From: Cellulomonas aerilata
GTDB lineage: Bacteria > Actinomycetota > Actinomycetes > Actinomycetales > Cellulomonadaceae
Reading direction: 5' to 3'
Assembly (NCBI RefSeq): GCF_007991755.1
Contig: NZ_BJYY01000007.1
Location: 30,406 to 94,405 of the forward strand
DNA: 64,000 bases
Shown: in pieces, positions 25,168 through 35,925 of the stretch
Position numbering within the stretch: the first letter of the stretch is position 1
Layout: each line of letters starts with the position of its first letter
The notes under the pieces: generated by a model
Told to the model about the DNA's origin: nothing
Databases searched by the model: none
The model's input: only the letters and a program-made list of their open reading frames with translations
Made by a program: the position numbers and the translations under genes

Positions 25168-28100
25168 ATGACGGTCGGGTACGACGACGACGACGCGCTG
25201 TACGAGTCCCTCGAGGTCCGCGTCCTGGGCCCGCTGCGCGTGCGTCGCGCGGACGGGACCGTCGTGCAGCCCGCCGAATGGCTGTCGTCGCAGACGGCCG
25301 ACCTGCTGCGCCTGCTGGCGCTCCATGTGAACGAGCCGGTCGCCGTGGACGACCTGGTCCAGGCGCTGTGGCCCAAGGCGGACGAGGCCCGCGGCCGGGC
25401 GAGCCTGCGGAACTCCGCCTCGCGCCTGCGCAGGGTGCTCGGCGAGGACTGCGTGCAGCGCCGGCTCGGGAGCTTCGTGCTCACGGGGGCGTGGGTCGAC
25501 GCCCAGGCGTTCCGCAACCTCGCCCGCCAGGCCCGTCGTGAGATGGTCGCCGGTGCCTTCGCCCAAGTCGTGACCACCGCCCGTGAGGCCGAGGCGGTCT
25601 ACCTGGGCGAGTTCCGGACGCAGAACGAGGGCGCCGAGTGGGGCCTGCGCGAGCGGGATGCGCTGGCGGCGATGTTCCGCACCGTGCTCGTGGACGCCGC
25701 CGAGGCGGCGCAGGCTCTCGGGTGGTGGCACGACGCGGTCGGCTTCGCCGAACGGACCCTGCTCCTGGAGCCGTGCTCGGAGCGGGCGTTCCGGGCACTC
25801 ATGTCGGCCCAGCACGGGCTCGGCGAGACCGCCCTGGCGTTGAAGACGTACGACCGGTGCCGGCGGGCGCTGGCCGAGGACGTCGGGGCCGACCCCTCGG
25901 CCGAGACGCGGGAGCTGCACCTGCGGCTCCTGGCCGACGAGCCCGTGGTCGTGGACGCGGCGCCGTTCAGCGGCCGCAGTCACGAGTCGCAGTGGCTCCA
26001 GGAGATCGTCGAGACGGCTGCGGCGACCGGCGAGCCCACGATGGTGTGCGTCACCGGCGCGCCGCACGCCGGGAAGACCCGGTTGGTCGAGCACGCCGTC
26101 GCCGCGGTCGACGCCCCGCTGCGCACCGTCACGTGCGCGGCCTCCCGCGACCCGTGGCCGGACGTGCTGAGCGCGCTCGAGGACCTGGGTGCCGGTGTCC
26201 CGCCGGTCGGCGCCCCCGCTGCGGTACCGCGCGGGGACGTCTCGGTCGTGCTCGTGGACGACGTCCACCTGCTGCCGGACACCGGTGTCGACCAGCTCGG
26301 CGAGCGGCTGCCCACGCTCTGCGGGCCGGTGTGCGTGGTGCTGGCAGGCCGCTCGCCCGACGTCGACGCCCCGGCGCAGCGGCTGGCCCGACGTTGGGGC
26401 GCCCGCGGCAGCCTGCTCGCGGTGCCCCCGCTGGGGTCGGAGGAGGTGGCCGAGCTGTGCACCGCGCTGCTCCACGGCGAGGTGTCGACGCAGCTCGCCG
26501 ACGACGTCGTGCAGCGCACCGGCGGGCTGGCCGGCTCGGTCGTCCCCCTGGTGCGGGAGTGGGCCGCAGCCGGACGCATCGCCGCCACCGGGTCGGGGCT
26601 CGTGGTGCTGAACCGCGGGGCGGCGGCGCAGACGGACGTGTCGCTGCGCCAGCTGCTCGTCGAGGCCGTCGCCCAGCTCCCGGCGGCCGCGCTCGACCTG
26701 CTGCACCTCGTCGCGGTGATCGGGCGGCCGGTCACGGTGGAGGTGCTGCTGCCGCTGACGTCCGCGCTCGGGCTCGCGACCGGGGCGAACGACTTCCGGT
26801 GGCTGCGCAGCACCCTGGACCACCTCACCGACCTGGCCCTGCTCACCTCGACCGAGGCGGGTCTGGCTCCGCGGGACCCTCTGTTCAACGATCTTGTGCT
26901 GACGTGGCTGCGCCCGAGCGTCCGCCGGCAGCTGCACCGCAAGATCGCGGAGCGCGCCTACATCTCCTCGGCCGAACGGGTCGAGCACTGGACGCGTGCC
27001 GGTGAGCCACAGCTCGCCCGGGCCGCGGCCATGGACGCCGCGGCGGACGCCGCCGAGGAGCACCAGCACGAGCGCGCTCGCCTGTACCTCCGGCGTCTGT
27101 GCCACGCCTCGGAGGAGACGAACGCGACCCCTGCGGACCGCGCCGAGCTGTACGAGCACTGGGGGGACGCCGCCGCGCTGCTCGGTCGGATGCCCGAGGC
27201 GCGCGCCGCGTACGCCACGGCCGCGGCGACCGCCTGGGCACACGAGCTGCCCGATCACGCCCGCCTGGACGCGAAGTGCCGCGGTGTCATGGCCGGCACG
27301 CCCCTGCCGGCGACGGACCCGGCACCGGCGCCCTCGTCGCAGCGTCCGGAGCCGCCGAGGCCGCGCGTCGACCTCTCGCGGACGCCGGGGGCGCCGGCCG
27401 GCCGGCCGGCCTCGTCGCCGTCCCCGTCCTCGTGGCCGTCCTCGTGGTCGTACCCCGGCGGGCCGACACCGGGCGACCTCCTCGAGGAGCACTGCGAGCA
27501 GGCGATCCGCGACGCCGACGCGCTGGGGGACCCGGACGTGCGGGCGGCGGCGCGCATCGCGTCCGTGTGGGACGTGGGCATCCCGCAGCGACGGTTCCGC
27601 GCCGTGCGCCGCACCGCCATGCAGGCTCTGGAGCTCGCGCAGGACCCGGCCGTCCAGGCCCAGGCGCTCGCGGCAGGCTGGCTCGCGGCGGCGCTCGTCG
27701 GGGACGCCTCGGCCGTCGAGCCCCTGCCCGACCGGGCCCTCGGAGCGTGCTGGGGCGACGTCCTCGGTGCCGGGGACGCAGCACTGCTGGCCGTGCGGTG
27801 CCTGGTCGCGCACGACCTGGGCGGGGACGACCTCGGGGTGCTGATGAGAGCCGCCGCGCAGCACGGCCTTCTGCGGGACCCGCTGTCCTTCCAGTGGCTC
27901 GGCATCCGCCTCGCCACCGAGCGTGGTGACCTCGCCGAAGCCCTCGAGATCGACGGCACCCCGACGCCCAGCAGCGCCTCGCCGCTCGTCCGCGCCCTGC
28001 GCGCATGCGCCTCGGGAGCCCTCGCGATGGAGCTCGGACGCTCCGAGGACGCGCAGGCGTCGCTGGTCACGGTGCTCGAGCAGGCGTCCGGCTCCGGCGT

Positions 28101-28530
28101 GACGCTACCCGTACCGGAGGCCGCAGCCCGCCAGGTCGTCCTCCTGGCCCGCGATGACCCGCCCAGCGCCCGGCGCTGGTTCGACCTGTTCGAGGAGTCG
28201 TTGGACGGCCAGGAGTTCCCCCGGGAGACCGTGCTCAAGCTCATCGCCCGGGCGGCGATGCGGTCGGCGGACGGACGACCCGCCGACGCGGCCGCCGCGG
28301 CGGCCGGCGCGGCCCACACCGCGGAGCGTGCCGGGCTGGTGCACCTCGCGGCCCTCGCGCACCGGCACCGCGCGATCCATCTGGCGGCGGCCGGGAACGT
28401 GTACGAAGCGCGGCTCGCAGCAGCCGCGGAAACCCGCTGGCGCCGTCACGGCGGTCTCGACGCACTCTCGAGGATGGACGAGCCCGAGACCGAGGTCGCG
28501 GTTCGCCGACCGCTGCCGCTGCGCGACTGA
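25168..28530 (+). CDS. SARP-family regulator with BTAD and AAA+ ATPase domains (AfsR/LAL-like)
   Basis: A 1120-residue regulator. Order of parts: an OmpR-like winged helix (about 15-105, LEVRVLGPLRVRRADG), the bacterial transcriptional activation domain (BTAD, about 110-255), an STAND-type ATPase with Walker A GAPHAGKT (297-304) and Walker B VVLVDD (360-365), a long helical region, and a TPR-like C-terminus. A Pro/Ser-rich linker near residues 710-760 splits the C-terminal half. AfsR-like proteins activate gene clusters in an ATP-dependent way. The ATG at 25168 starts just before the winged helix; the frame is open further upstream but is not protein-like. Likely target: the adjacent polysaccharide locus or the LuxR gene (inference). 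Confidence 0.85.
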   Translation: MTVGYDDDDALYESLEVRVLGPLRVRRADGTVVQPAEWLSSQTADLLRLLALHVNEPVAVDDLVQALWPKADEARGRASLRNSASRLRRVLGEDCVQRRLGSFVLTGAWVDAQAFRNLARQARREMVAGAFAQVVTTAREAEAVYLGEFRTQNEGAEWGLRERDALAAMFRTVLVDAAEAAQALGWWHDAVGFAERTLLLEPCSERAFRALMSAQHGLGETALALKTYDRCRRALAEDVGADPSAETRELHLRLLADEPVVVDAAPFSGRSHESQWLQEIVETAAATGEPTMVCVTGAPHAGKTRLVEHAVAAVDAPLRTVTCAASRDPWPDVLSALEDLGAGVPPVGAPAAVPRGDVSVVLVDDVHLLPDTGVDQLGERLPTLCGPVCVVLAGRSPDVDAPAQRLARRWGARGSLLAVPPLGSEEVAELCTALLHGEVSTQLADDVVQRTGGLAGSVVPLVREWAAAGRIAATGSGLVVLNRGAAAQTDVSLRQLLVEAVAQLPAAALDLLHLVAVIGRPVTVEVLLPLTSALGLATGANDFRWLRSTLDHLTDLALLTSTEAGLAPRDPLFNDLVLTWLRPSVRRQLHRKIAERAYISSAERVEHWTRAGEPQLARAAAMDAAADAAEEHQHERARLYLRRLCHASEETNATPADRAELYEHWGDAAALLGRMPEARAAYATAAATAWAHELPDHARLDAKCRGVMAGTPLPATDPAPAPSSQRPEPPRPRVDLSRTPGAPAGRPASSPSPSSWPSSWSYPGGPTPGDLLEEHCEQAIRDADALGDPDVRAAARIASVWDVGIPQRRFRAVRRTAMQALELAQDPAVQAQALAAGWLAAALVGDASAVEPLPDRALGACWGDVLGAGDAALLAVRCLVAHDLGGDDLGVLMRAAAQHGLLRDPLSFQWLGIRLATERGDLAEALEIDGTPTPSSASPLVRALRACASGALAMELGRSEDAQASLVTVLEQASGSGVTLPVPEAAARQVVLLARDDPPSARRWFDLFEESLDGQEFPRETVLKLIARAAMRSADGRPADAAAAAAGAAHTAERAGLVHLAALAHRHRAIHLAAAGNVYEARLAAAAETRWRRHGGLDALSRMDEPETEVAVRRPLPLRD

Positions 28531-28783
28531 CCCGGCTCCGGCGTCGGCCGTGCAGCGGCCTCGGTGGCCACGCCCCGCTCGCTCGGCCCCGGCCCCGACC
28601 GACCGGGGACGGCGCGTCAGCGCCGCCCGCAGGTCGTGCGCCGGCCGAGCCGGCGCCCTGATCCCCGAGAGCCGGATCCAGCAGTTTAAGCCGGCGACGA
28701 AGGCGTGGGTGGATCGCCGTGCCGGGCGACGCCGGGTTGGTGCCGTGGCGAGTCGTCACAGCATCTGCGGCGTCCCACCGTGG

Positions 28784-30121
28784 TCACCGCTCGGACGCGG
28801 TGATCCGTGGGTCGAGGCCGTACTGGCGGGGCACGCCGAGGTTCGCCCGCAACGTCGTGCCCGGGTACTCGGTGGGGTAGATGCCGCGCTCCTGCAGGAT
28901 CGGCACGACCTCGTCGACGAAAGCGTCGATGCCGTCTTCGTAGATGTCGGGTGTCACCCAGAAGCCGTCGGCGGCTCCTGCCTCGAACCACTCCTGCAGG
29001 TGGTCGGCGTGGAGCTTCCCCGGGCCCACGACCGTGGGGTGGAAGTCGATGACGCCGTGGGCGAGGACGTCGCGCGGGGACCACCCCTCGCGGGCCACCG
29101 CCAGAGCGTTGGACGAGCGCGGGTCGCTCGGTGAGGCGTATGCGGAGGCCAGCTGATCTGGCGTGAGCGGTTCGTCGAAGCGATCGGGCTGGAGCTCGAT
29201 TCCGAGCATGGCGCCGAGGTGGGGGAGACGGGCCTCGATGACGTCGCCGGCGTACCTCAGGCGACGGTCGAGGCCCTCACGCACGGTCGGCGTGACGGTG
29301 GTCATGATGCCGGGGATGTACTTGATCTCGTCGGGGTCGCGGCCGGCTTCGCGTGCCGCTTCGCGCACGAGCTCGCGCTGGGCGCGTGCCTCCTCGATCG
29401 TCCACACCTCGGCGATGAAGCCGCTGGCGTAGCGGCCCGCGATCGACAGCAGGTGCGGGCTCGGGCCGCCGGACGTGAAGACGACGGGCTGGCCCTGCTC
29501 CGACGGCGGGATCGCCAGGGGACCTCGGGAGGCGACGTACTGGCCCTGCAGGTTGATGGGTCGCAACCTGGACGGGTCGATGAAGCGGTTCGCCGCCTGG
29601 TCCCTGATCCACGCGTCCTCGTGCCAGCTGCCCCAGAGCGCCTGGACGATCTGGATCGCCTCGTGTGCGCGCTGGTACCGCTCGGCGCGCTCGGCGACAG
29701 GTCGACCGTAGTTCGCGGCGACCGCCGGGTCACTGGTCGTGACCGCATTCCAGCCGGCGCGGCCGTGGCTCATGACGTCCAGGGCCTTGAACTGGCGTGC
29801 TGTGTTGAACGGCTCCTGGAACGTCGTCGACCCGGTCGCGACGAACCCGATGCTGGTCGTCTCGCGGGCGACTGCGGCCAGCTGGATCAGCGGGTCCATG
29901 AGGTTGCTGAGCGGCGAGTGCTCGACGTCGCCGCGCACGGCGGGGAAGTCGGGCGTGAACAGGAAGGCGAACTTGCCGCGCTCGGCAGCTCTGGCATGAC
30001 GCACGGTGGCGTCGACGTCGGCGTAGGTGCCGGGGTCCACGTGCGGTGCGCGCCAGGCGCCGTACAGGCCACCGTAGCCGTCGATCATCCCCATCCCGAG
30101 GACGAGCTTCTTGTCCGTCAT
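28784..30121 (-). CDS. FMN-dependent LLM-class monooxygenase (NtaA/SnaA/DszA family)
   Basis: A 445-residue flavin-dependent monooxygenase of the bacterial luciferase superfamily. The start KLVLGMGMIDGYGGLYGAWR and the blocks RGKFAFLFTPDF, HGRAGWNAVTTSDP, VVFTSGGPSP and RYASGFIAEVW are typical of the NtaA/SnaA/DszA group, which oxidises chelators, sulfur compounds or streptogramins using reduced FMN. The flavin reductase partner is not next to it. ATG 30121 lies two bases after the stop of the MFS gene, so the two are co-transcribed. Pump plus oxygenase suggests detoxification of a small molecule; the substrate is unknown. Confidence 0.88.
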   Translation of the reverse strand: MTDKKLVLGMGMIDGYGGLYGAWRAPHVDPGTYADVDATVRHARAAERGKFAFLFTPDFPAVRGDVEHSPLSNLMDPLIQLAAVARETTSIGFVATGSTTFQEPFNTARQFKALDVMSHGRAGWNAVTTSDPAVAANYGRPVAERAERYQRAHEAIQIVQALWGSWHEDAWIRDQAANRFIDPSRLRPINLQGQYVASRGPLAIPPSEQGQPVVFTSGGPSPHLLSIAGRYASGFIAEVWTIEEARAQRELVREAAREAGRDPDEIKYIPGIMTTVTPTVREGLDRRLRYAGDVIEARLPHLGAMLGIELQPDRFDEPLTPDQLASAYASPSDPRSSNALAVAREGWSPRDVLAHGVIDFHPTVVGPGKLHADHLQEWFEAGAADGFWVTPDIYEDGIDAFVDEVVPILQERGIYPTEYPGTTLRANLGVPRQYGLDPRITASER

Positions 30122-30123
30122 GG

Positions 30124-31737
30124 TCAGCGGGCCGCCGTCTCGCGGACCGCTCCGTCGGTCGCCTCGGCAGCGACCGCCGCACCGTCGACCGCCATGCCGC
30201 CTGCCGGGGCGGCGGCGCTCACCACGACCGCGACCGTCGGCCCGTCGACGAGCGCCCCGTCCACGGGCGTGCCGTCGGCGGCGCAACTCTTCGCCCGGCC
30301 GAGGAAGACGGAGCCCACCAGGACGACCAGACCGACGGCGAAAGCTGTCAAGAAGGCGGCGTTCGCGGCGGCCTCGGCCTGGGCCGTGCCGAGCACGCCG
30401 GCGTCGCGTGCACCGGAACCGATGGTGTACGCCGAGATGAACACCGCACCGAAAGCGGCACCGGCGAGCTGCTGGACGGTGGCGAAGGCCGCGGAGCCGT
30501 GGGGGACGAGCTCGGCCCGCAGAGCGCCCATCGCGCTCGTCGTGAGCGGCGCCCACATCGTGGCCATGGCGCTGGTGAACACCAGCCAGGTGGTGATCAG
30601 TGTGATGACGCTCGTGCTCTCGTCGACCCGGCTGAGGAACCACAGGACGACCAACCAGACGATCGCAGCCGGGATCACCAGCGGGCGCGGTCCGACGCGG
30701 TCGTACACCCGGCCGCTCAGGGTCGCCATGATCGAGATCGCCGCGCCGCCCGGGATCAGGAAGAGGCCGAGCTGGAGGTTGCTCAGGCCGGTGACGTTGG
30801 TCAGCACCAGCGGAATCACGACCAGCAGGCCGATCCCGTTGCCCGCGACGAAGACCATCGTCAGGATCGGCAAGGTGAACGCCTTGCGGGCGAAGATCCG
30901 CATGTCCAGGAACGCGCTGTCTCGACGCTGCAGCGGGATCTGCCGGAGGACGAACGCCACCAGGCCGACCAGCCCCACCACGATCGGCAGGTAGGGGGAG
31001 ACGGGGGCGTGCCCGGAGGACGCCTCGCCGATCAGGGACAGTCCGTAGACCAGGCCGCCGAACCCGACTGCGGACAGCAGCAGCGACAGCAGGTCCAGGG
31101 TCACGGGCTCCGGCGTGGTGACGTTGCGCAGCTTCCAGGCGCCCAGCGCGAGCGCGACGATGGCGATCGGCAGCATCAAGATGAACAGCCAGCGCCAGCT
31201 GAGTGCGGACAGCACGAGACCGGACAGCGCCGGGCCGAGAGCCGGCGCCACGGACGGGACGGCCGTCGTGATCGCCATCATCTGGCCGCGGCGGCCCGCC
31301 GGGACCAGGCGCATGGTCGTGGTCATCAGCAGGGGCAGGAAGACGGCGGTGCCGGACGCCTGGATGACCCGGCCGGTCACCAGGACGCCGAACGTCGGCG
31401 CGATCGCGGCGAGCGTCGTCCCGAGGATGAAGAGCGACAGCGCGACCAGGAAGATCGTCCGCAGGTGGAAGCGACGCATCACGAAGCTGCTGGCCGGGAT
31501 GAGCACGGCCATGGTGAGCAGGAAGCCGGTCGTGACCCACTGCCCGGTGCTCGGACTGATCCCGAAGTCCTCGATCAGCGTCGGCAGCGCGACGCCCAGG
31601 AGCATCTCGTTGAGGAACACGATGAACGTCGAGACCATCAGGACCCCGATGACCAGCGCGACGCCCGGGGGGAGCCGGTCGCCGGAAGAGGTCGTCGATG
31701 CCGGAGGTGCGACGTCGGATACCGAGAGGGTGGTCAT
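30124..31737 (-). CDS. MFS drug/metabolite exporter of the DHA2 (EmrB/QacA) family
   Basis: A 537-residue transporter with about 14 predicted membrane spans. VALPTLIEDFGIS and QWVTTGFLLTMAVLIPASSF in spans 1-2 and the ASGTAVFLPL block are classic DHA2 motifs, with the arginine-containing motif A region near RRFHLRTIF. The C-terminal tail of about 50 residues is Ala/Val-rich. ATG 31737 is used; the frame extends upstream into the divergent spacer without protein-like content. It is divergent from a TetR gene across a compact double promoter and is followed after two bases by the monooxygenase gene. The paralogous pump at 32855 shares many of the same motifs. Confidence 0.87.
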   Translation of the reverse strand: MTTLSVSDVAPPASTTSSGDRLPPGVALVIGVLMVSTFIVFLNEMLLGVALPTLIEDFGISPSTGQWVTTGFLLTMAVLIPASSFVMRRFHLRTIFLVALSLFILGTTLAAIAPTFGVLVTGRVIQASGTAVFLPLLMTTTMRLVPAGRRGQMMAITTAVPSVAPALGPALSGLVLSALSWRWLFILMLPIAIVALALGAWKLRNVTTPEPVTLDLLSLLLSAVGFGGLVYGLSLIGEASSGHAPVSPYLPIVVGLVGLVAFVLRQIPLQRRDSAFLDMRIFARKAFTLPILTMVFVAGNGIGLLVVIPLVLTNVTGLSNLQLGLFLIPGGAAISIMATLSGRVYDRVGPRPLVIPAAIVWLVVLWFLSRVDESTSVITLITTWLVFTSAMATMWAPLTTSAMGALRAELVPHGSAAFATVQQLAGAAFGAVFISAYTIGSGARDAGVLGTAQAEAAANAAFLTAFAVGLVVLVGSVFLGRAKSCAADGTPVDGALVDGPTVAVVVSAAAPAGGMAVDGAAVAAEATDGAVRETAAR

Positions 31738-31923
31738 GTGCGTGCTCGCCGTCTTGTGTGGGGTCTGGAGAAGGTCGGTCAGTGGGGCGTGCCGGCCCGT
31801 CGGCGGGCAGAGGGGAAGTCGAGGCGGGCGGACGAGCTGGCACCCGGCGTGCGCGGGGACCGCCAGTCGTGGCGCATGAGAGCGAGCCCAGCCGGGCCTG
31901 GCCGGATCAATGCCGGACACGCC

Positions 31924-31970
31924 GTCCGCTTGCCTGAGAGGACGATAAGGACGTAGTGTCCGCTTGTCAA
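31924..31970. promoter_or_regulatory. Overlapping divergent promoters with TetR operator-like repeats
   Basis: Minus strand: TTGACA (31970-31965), 17 bases, TATCGT (31947-31942), a near-consensus promoter for the MFS gene. Plus strand: TTGCCT (31930-31935), 18 bases, TAGTGT (31954-31959) for the TetR gene. GGACGTAGTGTCC (31949-31961) is a palindrome inside the minus spacer that overlaps the plus -10. GTCCGCTTG occurs twice (31924-31932 and 31958-31966), 34 bases apart. A repressor bound here would shut both promoters. Confidence 0.65.
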
Positions 31971-31986
31971 CGGAAGGGGTGATCGT

Positions 31987-32637
31987 GTGACGGCCGACCC
32001 GGCAGCGGGGTCCCGGAAGGTCCGCTCCGACAGGGAGCGCAACCGCGGCCACATCCTGGACGTGGCCGAAGAGTTCTTCGCCGAGCAGGGCGTGGGCGGG
32101 CCGATGCACGACATCGCGAAGCGCGCGGGGCTGGGGCCGGGAACGCTCTACAGGCACTTCCCCACCCGTGAGGCGCTGCTCGCGGCTCTGCTCCAGGCCC
32201 GCTTCGACGAGCTGCTGGCTCGACGCGCGGCGATCGAGGAGCAGGAGCGCGACTCAGGGGTGGCGCTGGAGCGCTGGCTGGAGGCGCTGGGCGAGTACGT
32301 GACGGTCTTCGACGGACTGCCGGACCCCCTTCGGATCGCGCTGTCGCAGCAGACGTCGCCGCTGGCGATCACATGCGAGGTGCTGGTGGAGAGCACCGGC
32401 CAGTTCCTGGCTGCGGCGCAGCGCGACGGACGGGCCCAGCCATGGGTCCGCGACCGCGAGCTGGTCCTCGGTGTGTTGGCGGCGGCGTGGGTCAGCGGTG
32501 CGGCACTGGCCGACGAGAACTCCAGCCAGGGGCTGCGGGCCATCTTGCGCGCGGGGTGGGGGGCGTCTGCGACCGGCGCCGGTCCACGAGCTTCGGGCGT
32601 CGTCGATCACGACCCCCCCGGCGCACTGGAGACCTGA
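31987..32637 (+). CDS. TetR/AcrR-family repressor
   Basis: A 216-residue regulator. The N-terminal HTH (about 15-62) has RGHILDVAEEFFAEQG and MHDIAKRAGLGPGTLYRHFPTREALL, a textbook TetR DNA-binding domain; the remaining helical part would bind the inducer. GTG 31987 has GGAAGGGGTGATC directly upstream. It is divergent from the MFS-monooxygenase operon and sits on overlapping promoters with palindromes, so autoregulation and control of the pump are likely. The C-terminal tail after about residue 190 is low in complexity. Confidence 0.9.
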   Translation: MTADPAAGSRKVRSDRERNRGHILDVAEEFFAEQGVGGPMHDIAKRAGLGPGTLYRHFPTREALLAALLQARFDELLARRAAIEEQERDSGVALERWLEALGEYVTVFDGLPDPLRIALSQQTSPLAITCEVLVESTGQFLAAAQRDGRAQPWVRDRELVLGVLAAAWVSGAALADENSSQGLRAILRAGWGASATGAGPRASGVVDHDPPGALET

Positions 32638-32854
32638 ACGCCGCCCTCCCGCCCCTAGCCTCCGCCACCACGACCGAGCGGGGCGGAAGATCCTTCGCGG
32701 GTCGAATCGGTCGGTTCACCTGCGGCTGATCGAGCAGCGGCGCGGATTTCCCTTGCCCACGTTCTGCTCTGGACTCACACCCGGTACATGGACGCGTGCC
32801 CGGCGGTACGCCCCGGCGCGTCCCCACACCTCACGCACAACGACAGGACCTACC

Positions 32855-34360
32855 GTGACGCAAGCAGCCGAAGCTCCATCGACGTCCTCGACAGCGGCGC
32901 ACGCCACTGCGACTGCCGGCAGTGATCCGCACGCGGCCCGCAACCGCCTGGTCATCGGCATCCTGATCGTCTCGGCCTTCGTGGTCATCCTCAACGAGAC
33001 GATCATGAGCGTGGCCCTGCCGACACTCATGAGCGACCTGGGCATCAGTGCCACACGGGCTCAGTGGCTCACGACCGGGTTCCTGCTCACGATGGCCGTC
33101 GTCATCCCCGTCACGGGGTTCCTGCTCCAGCGCTTCCGCACCCGGCAGATCTTCCTGCTGGCGATGACCTTGTTCAGCATCGGCACCTTGATCGCCGCCG
33201 TCGCCCCCGGGTTCGCCGTCCTCCTTGCCGCGCGAGTCGTCCAGGCCAGCGGCACAGCGATCATGCTCCCGCTGCTGATGACCACGGCCATGACCCTCGT
33301 CCCGGCAGCCGCACGCGGGCGCACCATGGGCAACATCTCGATCGTGATCGCCGTCGCCCCGGCGATCGGCCCGACCATCTCCGGGGTCATCCTGGCGGCC
33401 TTCCACTGGCGGTACATGTTCATCCTCGTCCTGCCGATCGCCATCGCCGCGCTCGTCCTGGGCGCCGTGAAGATCCAGGACGTGACCGAGCCCCGCAAGG
33501 TCCCGCTCGACGTGCTGTCGGTGATCTTGTCCGCTCTCGCGTTCGGTGGGCTGCTCTACGGGCTGTCCGCCGTCGGCGAGGGCGCCTCCCACGAATCGCA
33601 GCCGGTCTCCCCGCTGGTGCCCGTCGCCGTCGGGGTCGTCGCGCTAGCCCTGTTCATCGGCCGTCAGGTGCGACTGGCCCACGTGTCCGCGCCGCTGCTG
33701 GACCTGCGCACCTTCGCCAGCAAGAACTTCACGATCTCCATCGTGATGATCGCGGTGTCGAGCATCACGCTCTTCGGCAGCCTGATCCTGCTGCCGATGT
33801 ACATGCAGTCCGTCCTCGGCCTGGACACTCTGACCACCGGGCTGCTCCTTCTGCCGGGCGGCCTGATCATGGGCGTCCTGTCGCCGCTGGTCGGACGCGT
33901 CTACGACCGCGCCGGTCCGAGGGCGCTTCTGGTCGGCGGCTCGGTCCTGGTCAGCGGGGCCTTGTGGACCATGGCGACGGCGCTGCACGCGGGAACTCCC
34001 GCGTTCATGATCCCGGTCGTCCACGTCATCCTCAGCATCGGCCTTGCGATGACGTTCACCCCGTTGTTCAGCGCCTCCCTCGGCTCGCTCGAGCCCCGGC
34101 TCTACTCCCACGGCAGCGCCATCCTCAGCACGGTGCAGCAGGTCATGGGAGGCGCCGGCACAGCGCTGTTCGTGACGCTGCTCTCCACAGGCGCCGCGGC
34201 TCGCCTCGCCGAGGGTGCCAACGCGACTGACGCCACAGCAGCCGGAGTGGGGCGCGCGTTCTTCGTCGGAGCGCTCATCAGCCTGCTCGCCATCGCCGCA
34301 AGCTTCTTCATCCGCAAGCCGCAGACGGTCGGAGGAACGCCCGCCCCGACGATGCACTGA
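32855..34360 (+). CDS. Second MFS exporter of the DHA2 family
   Basis: A 501-residue transporter with about 14 membrane spans, paralogous to the pump at 30124-31737. The two share VALPTL..D.GIS, the TGFLLTMAV block, QASGTA and LLPGG. ARGRTMG and GRVYDRAGPR are further family motifs. GTG 32855, preceded by ACAGGACCTACC, starts after a 217-bp spacer downstream of the TetR gene. The N-terminal 30 residues are Ala/Thr-rich and cytoplasmic. It may be controlled by the same TetR protein, but no copy of the palindrome was found directly upstream. Substrate unknown. Confidence 0.86.
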   Translation: MTQAAEAPSTSSTAAHATATAGSDPHAARNRLVIGILIVSAFVVILNETIMSVALPTLMSDLGISATRAQWLTTGFLLTMAVVIPVTGFLLQRFRTRQIFLLAMTLFSIGTLIAAVAPGFAVLLAARVVQASGTAIMLPLLMTTAMTLVPAAARGRTMGNISIVIAVAPAIGPTISGVILAAFHWRYMFILVLPIAIAALVLGAVKIQDVTEPRKVPLDVLSVILSALAFGGLLYGLSAVGEGASHESQPVSPLVPVAVGVVALALFIGRQVRLAHVSAPLLDLRTFASKNFTISIVMIAVSSITLFGSLILLPMYMQSVLGLDTLTTGLLLLPGGLIMGVLSPLVGRVYDRAGPRALLVGGSVLVSGALWTMATALHAGTPAFMIPVVHVILSIGLAMTFTPLFSASLGSLEPRLYSHGSAILSTVQQVMGGAGTALFVTLLSTGAAARLAEGANATDATAAGVGRAFFVGALISLLAIAASFFIRKPQTVGGTPAPTMH

Positions 34361-34662
34361 CAGTCACGTCGGAATGGGCGTGGGCGACTGCCGACCTCGC
34401 TCGAGGAACTCGGTCGAAAGTGTCCTGGGGCATGGTCGCGAGCCTCGTGTGCCGACGAGTCCAGCGCTGTGGCGACGCACTGACCTCGAACCCAGGACTC
34501 GTCGAGCACGGCCTTCCGGGCGCAACTTCACCGGCGACGGCGACGGCAGTGCCGTGGAACACCCGACCCGGCAGGAATAGACCTCGACCGCTACCGGCTT
34601 GTGCTGCGAGTGGTGCTCGACGGCGATCATCTCCCTCCTTTGCCCCGACGAACGGATCCCAC
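34361..34662. other. Non-coding spacer before the Old Yellow Enzyme gene
   Basis: 302 bases without a gene. CCTCG-CT-CGAGG (34395-34406) is a short perfect inverted repeat that could bind a small regulator. No clear promoter or ribosome site precedes the downstream GTG. Confidence 0.35.
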
Positions 34663-35763
<1,101 letters not shown>

Positions 35764-35925
35764 CCGTCGGGGTGCCGGCCCCGGTAGAAGTGACCACAGG
35801 TCCGCGCCACGCAGTGCGCGGTCCACCACACGCCCTGGTGAACCTCTCCGTGCCCGAGTGATCTGACCTCGACATCAGCTGCGCGGTACACCATCCAGAG
35901 AAGCGTTCAGAAGGAGGAAGGTCCC

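Noticed and set aside
28784..31843. A 1019-residue minus-strand open frame spanning the monooxygenase and much of the MFS gene
   Set aside because: The upstream two thirds are Arg/Pro/Gly-rich and out of frame with the real MFS gene; only the part from 30121 downward is protein-like.
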